Part shown: positions 1 through 11,804 of the stretch, in pieces
How positions within the stretch are numbered: the first letter of the stretch is position 1
Layout: each line of letters begins with the position of its first letter
Assembly (NCBI GenBank): GCA_025738555.1
Contig: JAOVFP010000004.1
Span: forward strand, 4,836,001 to 4,900,000
Length of the DNA stretch: 64,000 nt
From: Cyathus striatus
Taxonomy: Eukaryota > Basidiomycota > Agaricomycetes > Agaricales > Nidulariaceae
Direction of reading: 5' to 3'
Program-made: the position numbers and the translations under genes
The notes under the pieces: model-generated
What the model saw: the letters and a program-made list of their open reading frames with translations, nothing else
What the model was told of the DNA's origin: nothing
The model's database searches: none

Positions 1-812
1 CATATCAAGCAGAAGCCCGCAAAAGCAAGCGCAAGATGGTACAACCACTGTGCCATTTTTACCTTGAGAGTCGGGACGAAGAATCGAGCCTTCTCTTTTA
101 TAACACATCTAAGTATTTCTGGAGTGCGAAGAACACTTGGGAATCATATCGAAATTCTATTCTGAGATTTGCCGATGCCACAGGTCTCCGTGGAACTTGG
201 AATACACTTTAAGCGCCGTCGTGAGATGCTTCTTCAGATTGTGAACAAGATAATCCCTATGCTTGGCATTGATAAGTTATAACACAGTGGAAAGTACTGG
301 GGATAGATGTCTTAAAGAGCCCTCCTGACCACTTAGACCCGCCTAGCTGAAACCTCCATATAATTGTGGATCTAAATATGAATTGACCCCGCACTGATGG
401 CCACCTTAGTATAGGTAAGTTCTATATGAATAGCATCAGCTTGTCATTCTGCAAAGGGGCATTAGTTATACAACCTCCTAGAATACTGAAGGAAGATAAG
501 ACCGGCGAAAGGGGGGACCTCGGGTCAATGACTGAGATAACATGGTATGCACCTTCGCCATCTCGCACTCTGAGCGTAACGTTTAACTGAATATGTCTAG
601 CATAATCAGCTTGAGTCGGAGCGGAACACCAGGTTCTGGAACGTGAGGCTGACATCCGCACCGGATAACGTGACTACACTAGGCAAAGATCGGGGACAAG
701 AAGCTCTCAAAGACAAATTTCGCACCTTAACATATACCACCACCTTCCCAATTGTCGGTCCGCCTCCACCCAAGGTTGTCGCCCAACGGCACCCAAATAC
801 CCTATACCCATC
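1..812. other. No supported gene (left edge)
   Basis: I see no convincing gene here. Short open frames on both strands around 606-933 are proline- or glycine-rich only because the DNA is C-rich on one strand. The stretch may hold the end of a gene lying outside the window and the promoter of the hypothetical gene that follows. Confidence 0.4.
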
Positions 813-1863
813 ATGTCCGTCCCCACTACCCCCTTCCCCAGCTACTTCCCCGCTCCCGTCCCAGCCTCCAAACCCACCTCCACTACCGCCCCCACTGCCG
901 CTGTTCCCACCAGTGCCTCCAAACACGTCGTAACCACAGTCCCCGCCCCCTCAGCTCCCACAAATGTGCGCAACACCTACAGCCGCACCAGAACCATCAG
1001 CACGACCTCCACCGCCAGTCGCGGTAGGCAACGCCGCTTCCACAGCCAAGGCCCCCCGACAACATCAGTCAGCCACATCAGGTACAACCTCCATCACCGC
1101 GTGACGGATCTCGAGTACAGTTTGTCAATGCGTATCGGGCGTCTCGAAATGCAAAAGGACGAGCATCGCAGGATTATATCGTTTCTGTGTGAGGATGTTA
1201 TTAGACTTATGAGTAGGGATGTGAAGTCTGTGTACGTACCTTTTCCTTTGTAGATGCCAGTATGGGTTGGCTGAATGTGGTCGTAGTTCGGCTCCACCTC
1301 CACCTCCACCTCCGACTCTACCTTCGCCCTCGATGATATTGGGTGCATCTGCTCCAGGACCGATTCTGTCATACGACCCACTTCAGCTACCGCCCCCTCC
1401 TCAGTATCCTACACCCTTCCCGCCTAAGCCTCTGCTCGTCTTCCAGCACCAGGCTCGAGGGTTCGAGGTCCCCGCGCCACAAAAGCTCTACTTCTGGGAC
1501 CCACCACCCACCGGATACGCTGTCTCGCTGGACGCGCAATATTCCTATAACAATCAGGTTCCCCAGTATACCTATAGCCACCAGTACCCGCAGTATACCT
1601 ATGGCCAACAAGACCCTAATGTTGCCTATAACCAGTGGCAGTCCTCGCAGCCCTTCAACGCCCAGGACTCTCAAAATTTCTCGGTCTCGTCGTATTGGTC
1701 TAATAGCTATTCTCAGCCAACTGCTGATGTGAAGCCTGAAGTGGATACGGATAGCGAATCGGATATTGTGATTATCATTACGGATGTAGCTGAATCGGAA
1801 GCGTCGGCGAAACGCGAGAACACGGCGAAGAGTGAGGATACGGTGAAAAGTGAAGATGTTTGA
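813..1863 (+). CDS. Hypothetical Pro/Ser/Tyr-rich protein, frame uncertain
   Basis: I do not recognise this protein. Two open frames, 813-1253 and about 1261-1863, lie in tandem. The first is Ser/Thr/Pro-rich and ends in a short helical stretch with charged residues. The second has a proline run (SSAPPPPPPP), Tyr-rich repeats of the type PQYTY, and an acidic C-terminus. That tail contains SESDIVIIITD, a hydrophobic core flanked by acids that resembles a SUMO-interacting motif, followed by two SED repeats. The frames could be joined only by an intron of about 22 bp at 1232-1253, which is shorter than any other intron here. So either a one-base frameshift is present or these are separate genes. 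The low-complexity composition suggests a disordered nuclear protein, but this is inference. Confidence 0.35.
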
Positions 1864-2187
1864 TCTCGGCTGGCTATCCTTTGGTGCTGTCTTTCTTCAA
1901 GTGAATGCTGGATTCGATTCTGCTGGTTGCTGCTCTTGGTTGGTCTCGGTTCTTGAATTGCGATTAGGACTGTCTGCATGTAGTGCGTTGGCGCCTCTGT
2001 ATTTGGATTCGTCTTTATTGTTGCTATGTTCGTCATTATTGCTGTTACGTTACTGTATGCATATCTGGTTAATCTCAAAGATCGTTTCGGCTGTCTTACA
2101 AGTTAAAAGCATAGGTCAAAAACCAAATTACATTGAAAGTATTGTCCATGCTGAACATCATATGTGGCTAGTATATAGATTGTCCAT
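1864..2187. other. Intergenic, nothing recognised
   Basis: T-rich spacer between the hypothetical gene and the 3' end of the secreted-peptide gene on the opposite strand. The two genes converge, so this probably holds two 3' untranslated regions. No repeat or RNA gene was seen. Confidence 0.4.
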
Positions 2188-2441
2188 TCACCATGCGATG
2201 TTTTCTCCTTCCACCTAGCACGAGCATATCAGCTATACACACTATATATCAGATGAAAACCAGTACACGCACCGATTGTTGAATCACAATATCCTCTTCC
2301 TTCGGAGGTGCGAATCCCTGTTGTAGACGAGGTTAGAGATTCTGTCGTCGAACACACTGCAATTCAGAGATGTGCTCTCACCTCAGCATGAACGGAGGCT
2401 ACTACTGCGACAATGGCGAGGACTACGGTGAAGAACTTCAT
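2188..2441 (-). CDS. 43-residue secreted peptide precursor
   Basis: Three exons on the minus strand (2382-2441, 2273-2317, 2188-2214) join with canonical GT-AG sites, and all phases are zero. They give a 43-residue protein. Residues 1-19 form a signal peptide (MKFFTVVLAIVAVVASVHA). The rest is a short acidic tail starting EGFAPPKEED and ending in GENIAW before TGA. The mature peptide would be about 24 residues, with no cysteine and no CaaX end, so it is not a classical basidiomycete mating pheromone. No family is recognised. The evidence is the signal peptide plus three exons that stay in phase; the gene is too short for ordinary ORF scans. Confidence 0.55.
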
Positions 2442-2895
2442 GGTTTGTGTTGTACAGAGGGAAATTAGGTAAGTTATAGTACAGTTGGTGGAGGTACAAG
2501 GTTACGATGTTGTGGTTGTGGTTGAGAGCTGCGCGGGGCCCGTGCGTTGAGCTTCTAGGGTGGAAGTCGTGAGAGGTTTGGCAAATACTAATAGACAAGA
2601 CCACAGCCACCGCCGACCGGTCACTGATCCCGATAAGTACTTCATGCTTAAGTACATAGAGCATAAAAAAACTTCACTTACTACGGAGAAACTAGCATCC
2701 ACTTTCAAATGTCGCATCGACCGTTAGTCGTACCAAGTACTCAAGAAGGACCAAGTTGAAATGCTTTGAAAGAATATATTTCAACTTTGAGAAGCGCAAT
2801 CAAGATACAAGTGTACATGTTGTGCAGGACCCACTATCATTCTTGCTACTAACCTGTCTGAAAATCCCCTCCAAGATCCTCATTCAATTGTCAAA
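2442..2895. other. Intergenic spacer
   Basis: About 450 bp between the 3' end of the acid phosphatase gene and the start of the secreted-peptide gene, both on the minus strand. It should hold the promoter of the peptide gene. No clear TATA box or other site could be assigned. Confidence 0.35.
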
Positions 2896-5352
2896 TTACT
2901 TAGGAGGATCGCCGGTAACAGTCGTCCAAGCATCACCCTCAGGAACTGTCCAATTCCCATAACAGTCGTATACCCAGTCCGTCTTACCAATGGTCTCCTT
3001 CTGCGCCGCAACAAACGTGTCAACGGGGCACATACCATCCTTTTGCTTTGGGCATCCGCGGATACCAGTGAGAGGAGTAACACCGTCGTTGATAATCACT
3101 CGAATTTGGGGTCCGGGGAGCGAGGTACATTCCAGTACTGTATGAAACGGAATGAGAACAAAATGTAAGCTGAGTGAGGGGGGAAAACGTACGCTGGAAT
3201 TGCATGTTCGTAGCAAACGGAGCGAGCTCAGTAACGCGGAAGGTTCGCTTCTTTGGGATGTGCGTATATGGCAGAGGTCCACCAGCTGCGAAGCTGGTGA
3301 GGTTTAACGCGGTAATAACTATCTCGAATGTTAGCAACGTCGGTTGGAGTCAAAAGAAAAAAACGTACTGTTGAGCATCACGACTTCATGTGTAGCATCC
3401 ACATATAAGTTGTCGTTCAATGGGAATGTGATAGGATTGTCATTAAGCGTCGCGTTGGTAGATGAATTATGTATCTCAATCGGCGTGTGCGTAAGGCGAG
3501 CAACCATTTCTTGAACATAACCAATTCCTTGGACACGCGCTATAGGAGAACCAAACGCAGATCCATACCAGAAGTAAAGGTCAAGCCTAAATAAAAGCAA
3601 AAGCAAGCTCGGTCAAGCGGAAAATCCCCGTATGCAGAAATACACCCACGCGTAATCGAAACCCTCCCATTCTTTCTCTGTAAACAACTCGCAGAACTTA
3701 GAGTACCCCAAAGCAACAGTCTCATATGCACATAGCTGCTGCATCACATACAAGTCTTCAGCGCTCAGCTCGTATCCCTGAAATTGGGGGCGAAGGCGTT
3801 TCAATGCATCCTTGAGGTAGATATCTGCCCAGCGGCGAAGGTACCAACTACCACGTTCAGCTTTAGACCTGTTACTTGCGTTGGGGCACCTATTGGAGAA
3901 TACATGTACAGTTTAGAAGTGTTGGGATGGGAGGGACGTACGTTTTGTAAGGAGCAAGCGTGTTGTTGAACTACAGGTCTCCGTCAGCAGAATAAATGAA
4001 GAACTAAAGGGAGGATACATACACCGGCAGATTCAATGGTGATACTTTGCTGATACTTCTCCTCAACCGGGAGACCAAAAAATCCAACGGCGAAGTTAAG
4101 CGCAGATTGGATCATACGGTCTTGCGATTCGGTACGGAAAACGGGAATTGTGTTGGTAGCGGTGAAGTTCTATTTCGTAGTTATTAATTAAAATAGACAG
4201 TAAATCCAAGGAGCGAAGGATATATACCTCTAGGAGGAAGCCATATTTGAGACGGAGGGAAATACCGAGGTCGACTGTGAGTACGCAAGTTTAGGAGATA
4301 AGTGTCTTACAGTAGGGCTACACGACTTACATAGTTGCTGCCTTCCAAACGGTGTAAGGACTGTGTATAAACTTAACATTCAGTCTTGTAAAGGATAATA
4401 ATGTCAAATATACGCACGCTCTTCACCAAGTTTGTACGTCCTGGAAGAGTATTTAGATCCAAGCAATAAGAAAAGAGAGACGCCCGCACCAGTCATTCAT
4501 GAACTCCAATTCACCCTTGCCATTCCATTCACTTGCGATGTTATGCAGACGCGAAGAGAAGTTTGCCGGTCCACCATACGAACCTACGTATGGAAGCGAC
4601 AACACGTATCAGTCACCTACAAACATACTTTAAGGATAAAAAGAAAGCTTACCCCAAGGAGAAGGATACCTCGCTCCATGCCTATGCAAAAAGTGAAGCC
4701 CAGTAATCCTACAGGTCTCAGGCGTCTCAGGGCCAGAGTTCACGCCAAACGCGCCCTGCTCAATACTATACCACGGAGACAAGTTGCCCCAATTCTTAAA
4801 TAAGTCGAAGTTCTTGCCTTTCTTCCCTTTGTGTTTCTTGCCAAGAGATTCAGGGGAAACGAGCTGAGCGGCGCCAGAATGGATGGGGTATGAAGGGGCA
4901 GTTGCGATGACAGCTGCTTCGGCGCCAGTGGGGGTTCCACCTGGGTAGCCCACGTTGGAGGGAAATAGGGAGGGAAAGGCATTGGTAGGATTTGCTGGTG
5001 GGTAGTTGTGCACCTGCGTCGACCCAGCTTCGGGAGACGCGTTTACGTGCACGTCAGTTGCTTGGGAGATATTGCAGCTGAAGCAGTTGGTACCGTATAC
5101 TGCGACCTGTCCTAAGAGGCAGGCAAGGATACCAGCAATAAATACAAGAGGGACTTGTGCTACACCGAAGCGTTTGCGCGTGTAGAAATCGGTGGTGGAA
5201 GTCGGGGAGGATTTCGTCGACGACGGTGGTTTGTCGTCGAGGTATGTATTAGATATGATAGGCAAGAGAGCTTCTCTCTCATGATCCGGATATTTGTAGC
5301 CTTTATTGAGGCTTCCCTCTGGAACTGACTCGACGTCCTGTTTGCCGAGCAT
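2896..5352 (-). CDS. Membrane-anchored histidine acid phosphatase (phytase-like)
   Basis: Member of the histidine acid phosphatase branch, which releases phosphate from phosphomonoesters such as phytate through a phosphohistidine intermediate. The first exon (4653-5352) carries a cytosolic N-terminus, a single membrane segment near residues 85-105 (VPLVFIAGILACLLG), a Ser/Pro/Gly-rich stalk, and the catalytic motif RHGARYP near residue 224. Later exons, spread to 2896 and separated by roughly 50-bp introns, give the typical blocks WTYKLGEELL, PVFRTESQDRM, TALNLTSFAAGG and FRVTELAPFATN. The total is about 630 residues, long for the family because of the N-terminal anchor. The distal HD motif reads ATHEVVM, so Asp is replaced by Glu. 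An alternative ATG lies 78 bp upstream at 5430; 5352 was preferred because it leaves the short cytosolic tail usual for type II anchors. It is probably ecto-oriented or vacuolar. Confidence 0.85.
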
Positions 5353-6249
5353 GTTTGAGGTGTGCTGGTACGTAGACTCGGAATGCAATCTATTGCAGAC
5401 TTTTGAAAGCTCAGAGCAGAGATGAAGCAATCAGGAAAGAGGGACGATTATAAGATCTAAGGAAAGAAACAAGGGAATAAGACGTACTTATGTATAGCAG
5501 TGGAAGACAGCGGGAATAATTATGAAAGGAACCTTCAGTTATAGTGGCGTATTCGGTCAATATTCGGTCCTTGCATTGGTGATACATTGATAACGGATCT
5601 TAACGGACCCACCTTCGCTCTTACATTGCCAGCGTTCGATGTTCGAACAAGTTCAAGCATTGTGGCAGGGCTTGAAATTGCAGGTCGCGTAGTACTTCCA
5701 TCCCGGACACCGATTCACCACGAGGATACCGGCAGTTTATCAAGTAAACACCAATGACCTATGAACGCTTGAACAGTTAAGAGAGAAATTCGCGATGGAC
5801 GGGTTGAATAATAACATTACTCATAACAAATCAAAGTCAAATTTAGAATATAGCCAAATCACTTCTTAACTTGAGACAGCGGATCAACGTTGCAACTGTC
5901 AACATTTGACCGGGGCAATTACTAGTATTAACCAGCATTGGAACAATTGATGTAGAAGTAAGTTACCCCCTGCAAAGTGGTAGAAAGGTTAAAAGTTAGA
6001 AGGCGAACAGTGTTATAGTAAAACGTATCTGATACGTTTGAGTCCGGCCCCGTTTTTGTTATTCATAATCCTACGTTCATGTGATGATGTGGTCAGCAGT
6101 CAGTTGGTTGGGGAGAAACTGAGAAGTACGTGTAATGGGCAGCGTGTAGAAGGAAGACAATAAATTCGGTCGCGCCCACACCGACATTTGACGTTTTGCT
6201 TGGTCTTGAAAGGCCGGGAATATCAAGCCTGGTCGAGTGTCAAGGGTGA
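5353..6249. other. Upstream region of the phosphatase gene
   Basis: Nearly 0.9 kb of mixed-composition DNA still containing CpG. It should contain the phosphatase promoter. I see no gene, repeat or RNA gene in it. Confidence 0.35.
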
Positions 6250-6520
6250 GAAATTAGAATCAGATTCCAGTGGCGATTAATGTCGGCCATTTGATGAGAT
6301 AGAGGTCCGTTCCAGAAATCGAGATAATAATGTTCCATTATTCATAGTATCAGCCTCTCACGTGGGATGGTAGAAAAAATTACCAAGATGATGACATTTT
6401 CAACCCAAATTGGGTCACCCTCCTTTGACTACCTTCAGTTTTCAAGGAAAAATGGTGATCAACACCACTACCTCTGATGCATGTTCCGGCTTCGATGACT
6501 TCAGAGAAGACAATGGACAT
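6250..6520 (-). pseudogene. Decayed 5' piece of a beta-trefoil gene
   Basis: On the minus strand from 6520 the frame reads MSIVFSEVIEAGT, a close relative of the start of the beta-trefoil/phosphatase fusion at 53725 (MSLVFAEVIEAGT). The resemblance continues through the first intron, whose donor begins gtaattt in both, and into exon 2 (CCAGAAATCG shared on the plus strand). A one-base deletion within exon 1 shifts the frame and the homology fades after about 270 bp. This is therefore a truncated, frameshifted paralogue located at the left edge of the transposon island, while the intact gene lies beyond the right edge. Confidence 0.7.
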
Positions 6521-8905
6521 GGCGATGAAGATAAAACCCCATGGGCTGAAGATGAATGGCTCGATGTCTGACTGGATCCATGGATTTCGACGAGACTTGT
6601 ATGTCATCTCAGTCAGGCCTGATACTGGCTAGTTAATGAGCATTAGCATGGATAACAACGTTTTTCTTGCATGTGATATTGGATTTTGATTGAGTTGAGA
6701 AAGATGTTGAGAGAATGAGGAGAAAACCAGTTCCGACTTCATTTCATTTCCAGTTCCTTTCTGAGAGACCTCATGACTTCTAGGATAAGGGGAAAAGCAC
6801 GGAAATTTAAATATTGACAGCTGAAGGTATTCGAGAGGTTAGTGGTAAGTGGGAGGGTTTGTTTTGGGTTTGGTTCATATCAATTAAGTATTTGGCGCTG
6901 ATAACGATGTTGACTGTAGTAAATTCTACTCTTCTGCACGCACATGTAGCAGCTGCCCACTGCCAATACAGTATTGAATTGAATACATCTGATCTTCCGT
7001 TCACTTACAAGCTATAACATTTCTTTGCATTCCCACGGGCTCGGATAAAATTACCCACTTACTTCACTGCATTATGGTCTCTTCTGCCATACGCCTGTGA
7101 AGAAGGTATAATGTACTTAATCGGCACGAAAATAGTTGGTAAGCTACACCAGACGTATGTTAGTAATATATGGAACTCAACCTTCAATAGTCTTTACCAT
7201 CACTATATCATATGAGCTGGCATCCATATGCACACTCTCTTCTCTCTCAATAGTCATGAATGTAATGTATGATTGTATGGCATTACAGTTGGACTCCTCG
7301 TAACCCATACCCCTCCAGAGGCAGCCCAGGCTATGGCCTATAAGGAGCCATGGGGTAGGTGGAACTTAGTAGATATGGTGCCTCCCAGCTTGGGAGCCAC
7401 AAAATGCCATGGGGTATACACTATAAGGAGTTGTGGGTCATCATGGGTACTTAGGAGGAGTCTGACTGTAATAGGTTCAGAGAAATAGATTGGGTGACAT
7501 TGATAAAGTAGTAAAGTGGTATCATACACAAGTAAGTATTGATTAATTATTATGGTCCAGGTGGCTAGTTGCTAATCAATATGTATATGACTTATACAAT
7601 CCAATTCAGTCCAAGTGCTACAGAGACAACTTCAGGGCTGATATTGGAAGTCTGAATTGGCTAAGTATTACACAGTTACTTATATAATGATGGACATAAG
7701 AAATGTGCTAAACCTACCTTCTATTCCCTTTGCTTTATGTTCATCTCTACACAGCCATATTTGTCTTGGAAAAGTGAGTGACCTTTATTTCTCTCTTCCA
7801 CTTGAGCTTTCTAAAAGAACCATCAATGATGTAGTAGCAATAACAATCCTCCACATTTTTGCTATCATGTTGGCCTGTTTTCATATTGAGTACCATCAGG
7901 TCTCATCATATCTGGTGGGATGACTATGCAGCATCTGTGCCTATATTGTCAGAACTCTTAAATATGGTGGTACTTTGGATTAGAGTTAGGCACTTCAGTA
8001 TGTAACCAAATGCATTCAGTAGTCCATGCAAAGATAATCAACTGCCAGTGTAGAGCAGGCAAAATGCCTGCAATGCGATTCTCAAATTATTCAATATATC
8101 AAGACATTCCAATTATGATTACATAATCACACATCACACTGGAATGATGCATCCATATGTGTTCCACTCATCTCAACTTATCCTCCTCTCCCTGCTCACC
8201 CTGTCCCAGACTTTCCTCAAAATGAACATCTTCATGCACTGCTCCAACATCGTACCCAGCTCTAGGGATTGTCTTAACTTGCCTATACATTCCTGCCACT
8301 GCTCACAGTCCAGACCCTGAGCTTTGACATTGGAGACTCTACACAAACTCAACACCTTTCCTTATAACAGACTCCCTGAACTACATCCCATTCATTTCTT
8401 GTGTTTCAGCTATGTTACCTTATCTTATTATTCATTCTTAATCTGAGATCATCACTCACCAGTGTCCCAGAGTGACTTATTCATTTTAGGATTAGTTGTT
8501 TATTCTCTGTATGTAAACAATTGTATTTTCTACAGCTTTGCTAATCAACTTTTACACCATCTCATACTTGAAATCTAAGTCTACAACACCATCTCAACCA
8601 TCTCACTGTTCACTTTCCCAACCTTATGCTTACACCATTGCTCATTCCCTCTAGAACTTCGAACTGAAGTTCCATCTCTCTCATTATGTCACAATACTCT
8701 CATCTTATTGTTCTAACTCCTTCCTTCTCACCTTAGAACACCCCAGTTGGATGGACATCTTGACAACTTGCATTTTATCTTTGTTTAAGTACACCCAACT
8801 GACTCTACACCTCTTCACCAGGCAATGAGGAAGGTGTATTGTTACACCAACTGAAAGTTTATATGTCATTTGCTAACTCAGCTTTCTCTCTAACAAGTTT
8901 ATGGT
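6521..8905. other. Degenerate AT-rich sequence, no gene
   Basis: CpG becomes rare from about 7 kb onward. Short open frames (for example 7273-7488 and 8173-8355) show no recognisable domain. A C-rich block around 7300-7450 contains two related copies of ctataagga and may be an old LTR fragment, but no ends or target duplications were found. Confidence 0.3.
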
Positions 8906-9730
8906 GTGGAAATGACCTTGTTTCATCTTGTTTCATTCACTTTTAATGTGATTTTCAGGTGGTTGTGTATCAGTATGGCACTTGCACTTGTATGCATTAC
9001 ACCAGAGTGGTCCAAGTTATGTACAATGACTCTTTATGCCACCTTTGCTTTTATCATAAACTGGATTGTGCTCATAGTGTTCTTTACAGCTATCTGTGCT
9101 CTTCAAACAAGCTGGCAATATGTCAGTGGGGATGTTCTTGCTTGCAGTCCAGCAATAGGAACTTCAGCTGCAAGTATGGCCAGTTAGTTCACCTTTTTCT
9201 GCACATTATCTTTGTTTAGCTAATTATCTACCCATATTCCATGCAACAGCTGACATTACAGGTGATATATACCTTGTCACATTACCACTATATCGCCTCT
9301 GGCAACTTTGGCTTCCTGCAGTACACCATCACCTGGTCTGAATAGTATTTTCTACAAGTGTTATAACACTCGTTGCTGCTGTTGCAGCCTTGATTTTTAC
9401 TTATGGCAGAATTCTATGAGGACCTGAAGCTTGGCTTCCTTGGATGATGATGTTAAAAGCTGAAGTATGTTGTATGTTTATGTTGAACCCATTCATAATT
9501 CATAGTGCCCTTATCACTCACAGGAAGCTTTATCAGTCATTGTGAGCAATCTTACAGTCTTGATATCTTGGGGTTTCAGAGCATTCTCTGGCAATGCAGA
9601 TGATGTAGATGTGGAATCAAATAAACATGTTACTCCTCATTGGACTTTGTCATTGTCTTCCAATGTGCCTCTGCCCTTTCTCCCAAATGATATTTCAGAA
9701 ACTGTCATGCAGCATTGTGCCAGCCAATGA
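8906..9730 (+). pseudogene. Relic of a multi-pass membrane protein gene
   Basis: Translation of the plus strand gives several hydrophobic segments followed by YLVTLPLYRLW, IVFSTSVITLVAAVA and WLPWMMMLKAE. This order matches the family of Agaricomycete seven-helix-type membrane proteins that I know only as hypothetical proteins. An intron of 59 bp (9465-9523, gtatgt...cag) is still recognisable; after it come IVSNLTVLISWGF and a soluble tail. Two in-frame TGA codons (9339-9341 and 9417-9419) stand where arginine is expected, so CGA to TGA change is likely. The gene is dead. Confidence 0.55.
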
Positions 9731-10672
9731 CTATGACTAGTTAATGACTTGACAGTTACCACTTAGTTAGATCAAGTCATCAACTGTAACCTGACCAAAT
9801 ACTGTTACATAGTACACACCATGAGTGCCAAACTTTAACATTATGAACCTTTGTGGCATCCTCATAACCTGGTAGAAAATTACTGACTTTACTTCACCAT
9901 TATATCATCCACAAGAAACACATATGATGATGGATTTTTGTTAAAAAAAATGTAACACCAATTATTGGAGAATTAGTGTCATCAGCTGATCTTTGTTTAT
10001 TTTTCAAATGATGACTTGATACTTAAGTACTGTGTACCTACTCACTTTGAGTCAGAATGCAACAACATAAATGCAACCACATTACAAGTGGGTTTATCTT
10101 GTTCCATTTATCACTGTGGATAAGGTGCTAATGTTAGCAATTCTTCATTAAAAAGAGCACCCATCCAGTCCAGTCCTCCAGTGTCCTCTCTGAAATTTCA
10201 GTTTCTAGTATTTAACTTGACTTACATGACTGAATTGAGTTCTCTCAAATTGTTTGTGGCATCTGCATACTGACCAGAAATATGAATCAATATGAACACA
10301 AATCTTTCAATAACACAAATGCACATTGCAATGTGTACCAACTCCATGTGATCAAGACACACTATTGATAGGCAGCTATTTTGGAGAATGACTCTAGGTT
10401 CCACATGATTCTATTTAGCAGCTTTTCAAAGCTATAAATGCAGATAAATTTTGAATATGAGATGCTCACCACAGTCATGTTCACTCAAATCCTCTCTGAT
10501 GTCTTTGCTTCATCCCTGCCAGCACCTGAGCTGAGGATCATCAACAGTTTGAGGACACTCCATCCTAGTAGCCATTTTTATTTATTTTTAATCCATATTT
10601 ATTGTTGGTTGTGGCAGGCCATATGTTACAACATTTTGGGAACAGCTCTGGAGTGGTAACTACCTACAGAAG
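9731..10672. other. Degenerate sequence, no gene
   Basis: CpG-poor unique DNA between the membrane-protein relic and the first solo LTR. Short open frames at 10222-10404 and 10438-10659 have no recognisable features. Confidence 0.3.
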
Positions 10673-11289
10673 AGTATTGTCATGACTGTGCCCCTAGCCT
10701 GACTTGGCGACGGAGTACGAGAGGGTGACTACAGAGAAGCGAGGGTGAGTATGAGACGAAAGTGGAGAATGAGAACTCAGGGGGTAGGACTTTGGCTTCA
10801 GCTTATGTGCTGCGCCCCTGGGATTCCTGGTCCTGGATTTCGGAGTAAGGGCAAGCCCTTCGGAGAAGACAAGAGACAAGGGGACGAGAGATATAACTCA
10901 AGTCAGACTGAAGGGTGAGGACATAGTTCAATACGAAACTAAAGACTAAAGTAAAAATCAAGTACTACTTAAATACTAGAGACTCGGAGTAAGTAAAGGC
11001 CACTGGCCAAGGCCAGCAGAGAAGTATGGTCAAGGTAGGTGTACGTAGAATGAAGACTAAAACTAATTAAACATAATAAAACACGTCAGAGAAGTGAGTG
11101 CATATGGCGGTGTAAAGTAAAACAGATAGTGGCGCACTTAAGAATGATAAGTGACGAGGGGTGTTAGCCATTTGGATCATAAAAAGCCCAGGTTTTATGA
11201 AAAAGTGATCACAAAATCCCTGACTTCCATGATCACTGCTAAAATCTAATGGTATTCATTATAATTAATGAATGTATGAGTGATCAAAG

Positions 11290-11800
11290 TTGATCATTAG
11301 ATGTTATAATAGTGTATGATGGATATTAAAGGGCATATTGACTACTAATGAATACTAATGAATGTGAAAGTGATCATAAGTGATCATGATATAATATAAT
11401 AGTGTATTATAGTGCATAATGACTACTGGTGAATACTAATGGATGTGTAAGTGATCATAAGTGATCATGGTATGTTGTAATAGCATATTATAGTGTGTAA
11501 TGACTACTGGTGAATACTAATGGATGTGGAAGTGATCATAAGTGATCATGGTATAGTATAATGGTGTATTATAGTGTGTAATGACTACTAGTTAATACTA
11601 ATGAATGTGGAAGTGATCATATGTGATCATGATATGTTATAATAGTGTTTTATAGTGCATAATGACTACTGGTGAATACTAATGAATGTAGAAGTAATCA
11701 TAAGTGATCATGGTATGTTATAATAGCATATTATTGTGCATAATGCCTACTAGTTAATACTAATAAATGTAAAAGTGATCATAAGTGATCATTGTATAAA
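11290..11800 (+). repeat. 81-bp subterminal tandem repeats, left arm
   Basis: About six copies spaced 80-81 bp, each carrying aagtgatcataagtgatcat (near 11370, 11450, 11530, 11611, 11692 and 11773) followed by an A/T-rich block and gactactggtgaatactaat. The mirror set lies at about 14500-15010. The paired GATC palindromes in every unit suggest protein-binding sites for a transposase, which is inference. Confidence 0.8.
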
Positions 11801-11804
11801 TGAA

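Noticed and set aside
643..933. Proline-rich open frame (and a glycine-rich one on the other strand)
   Set aside because: Both arise from a C-rich stretch and overlap each other; no start context or conserved feature.
1232..1253. 22-bp intron joining the two frames of the hypothetical gene
   Set aside because: Far shorter than every other intron in the window (about 45-60 bp); a frameshift or two genes are more likely.
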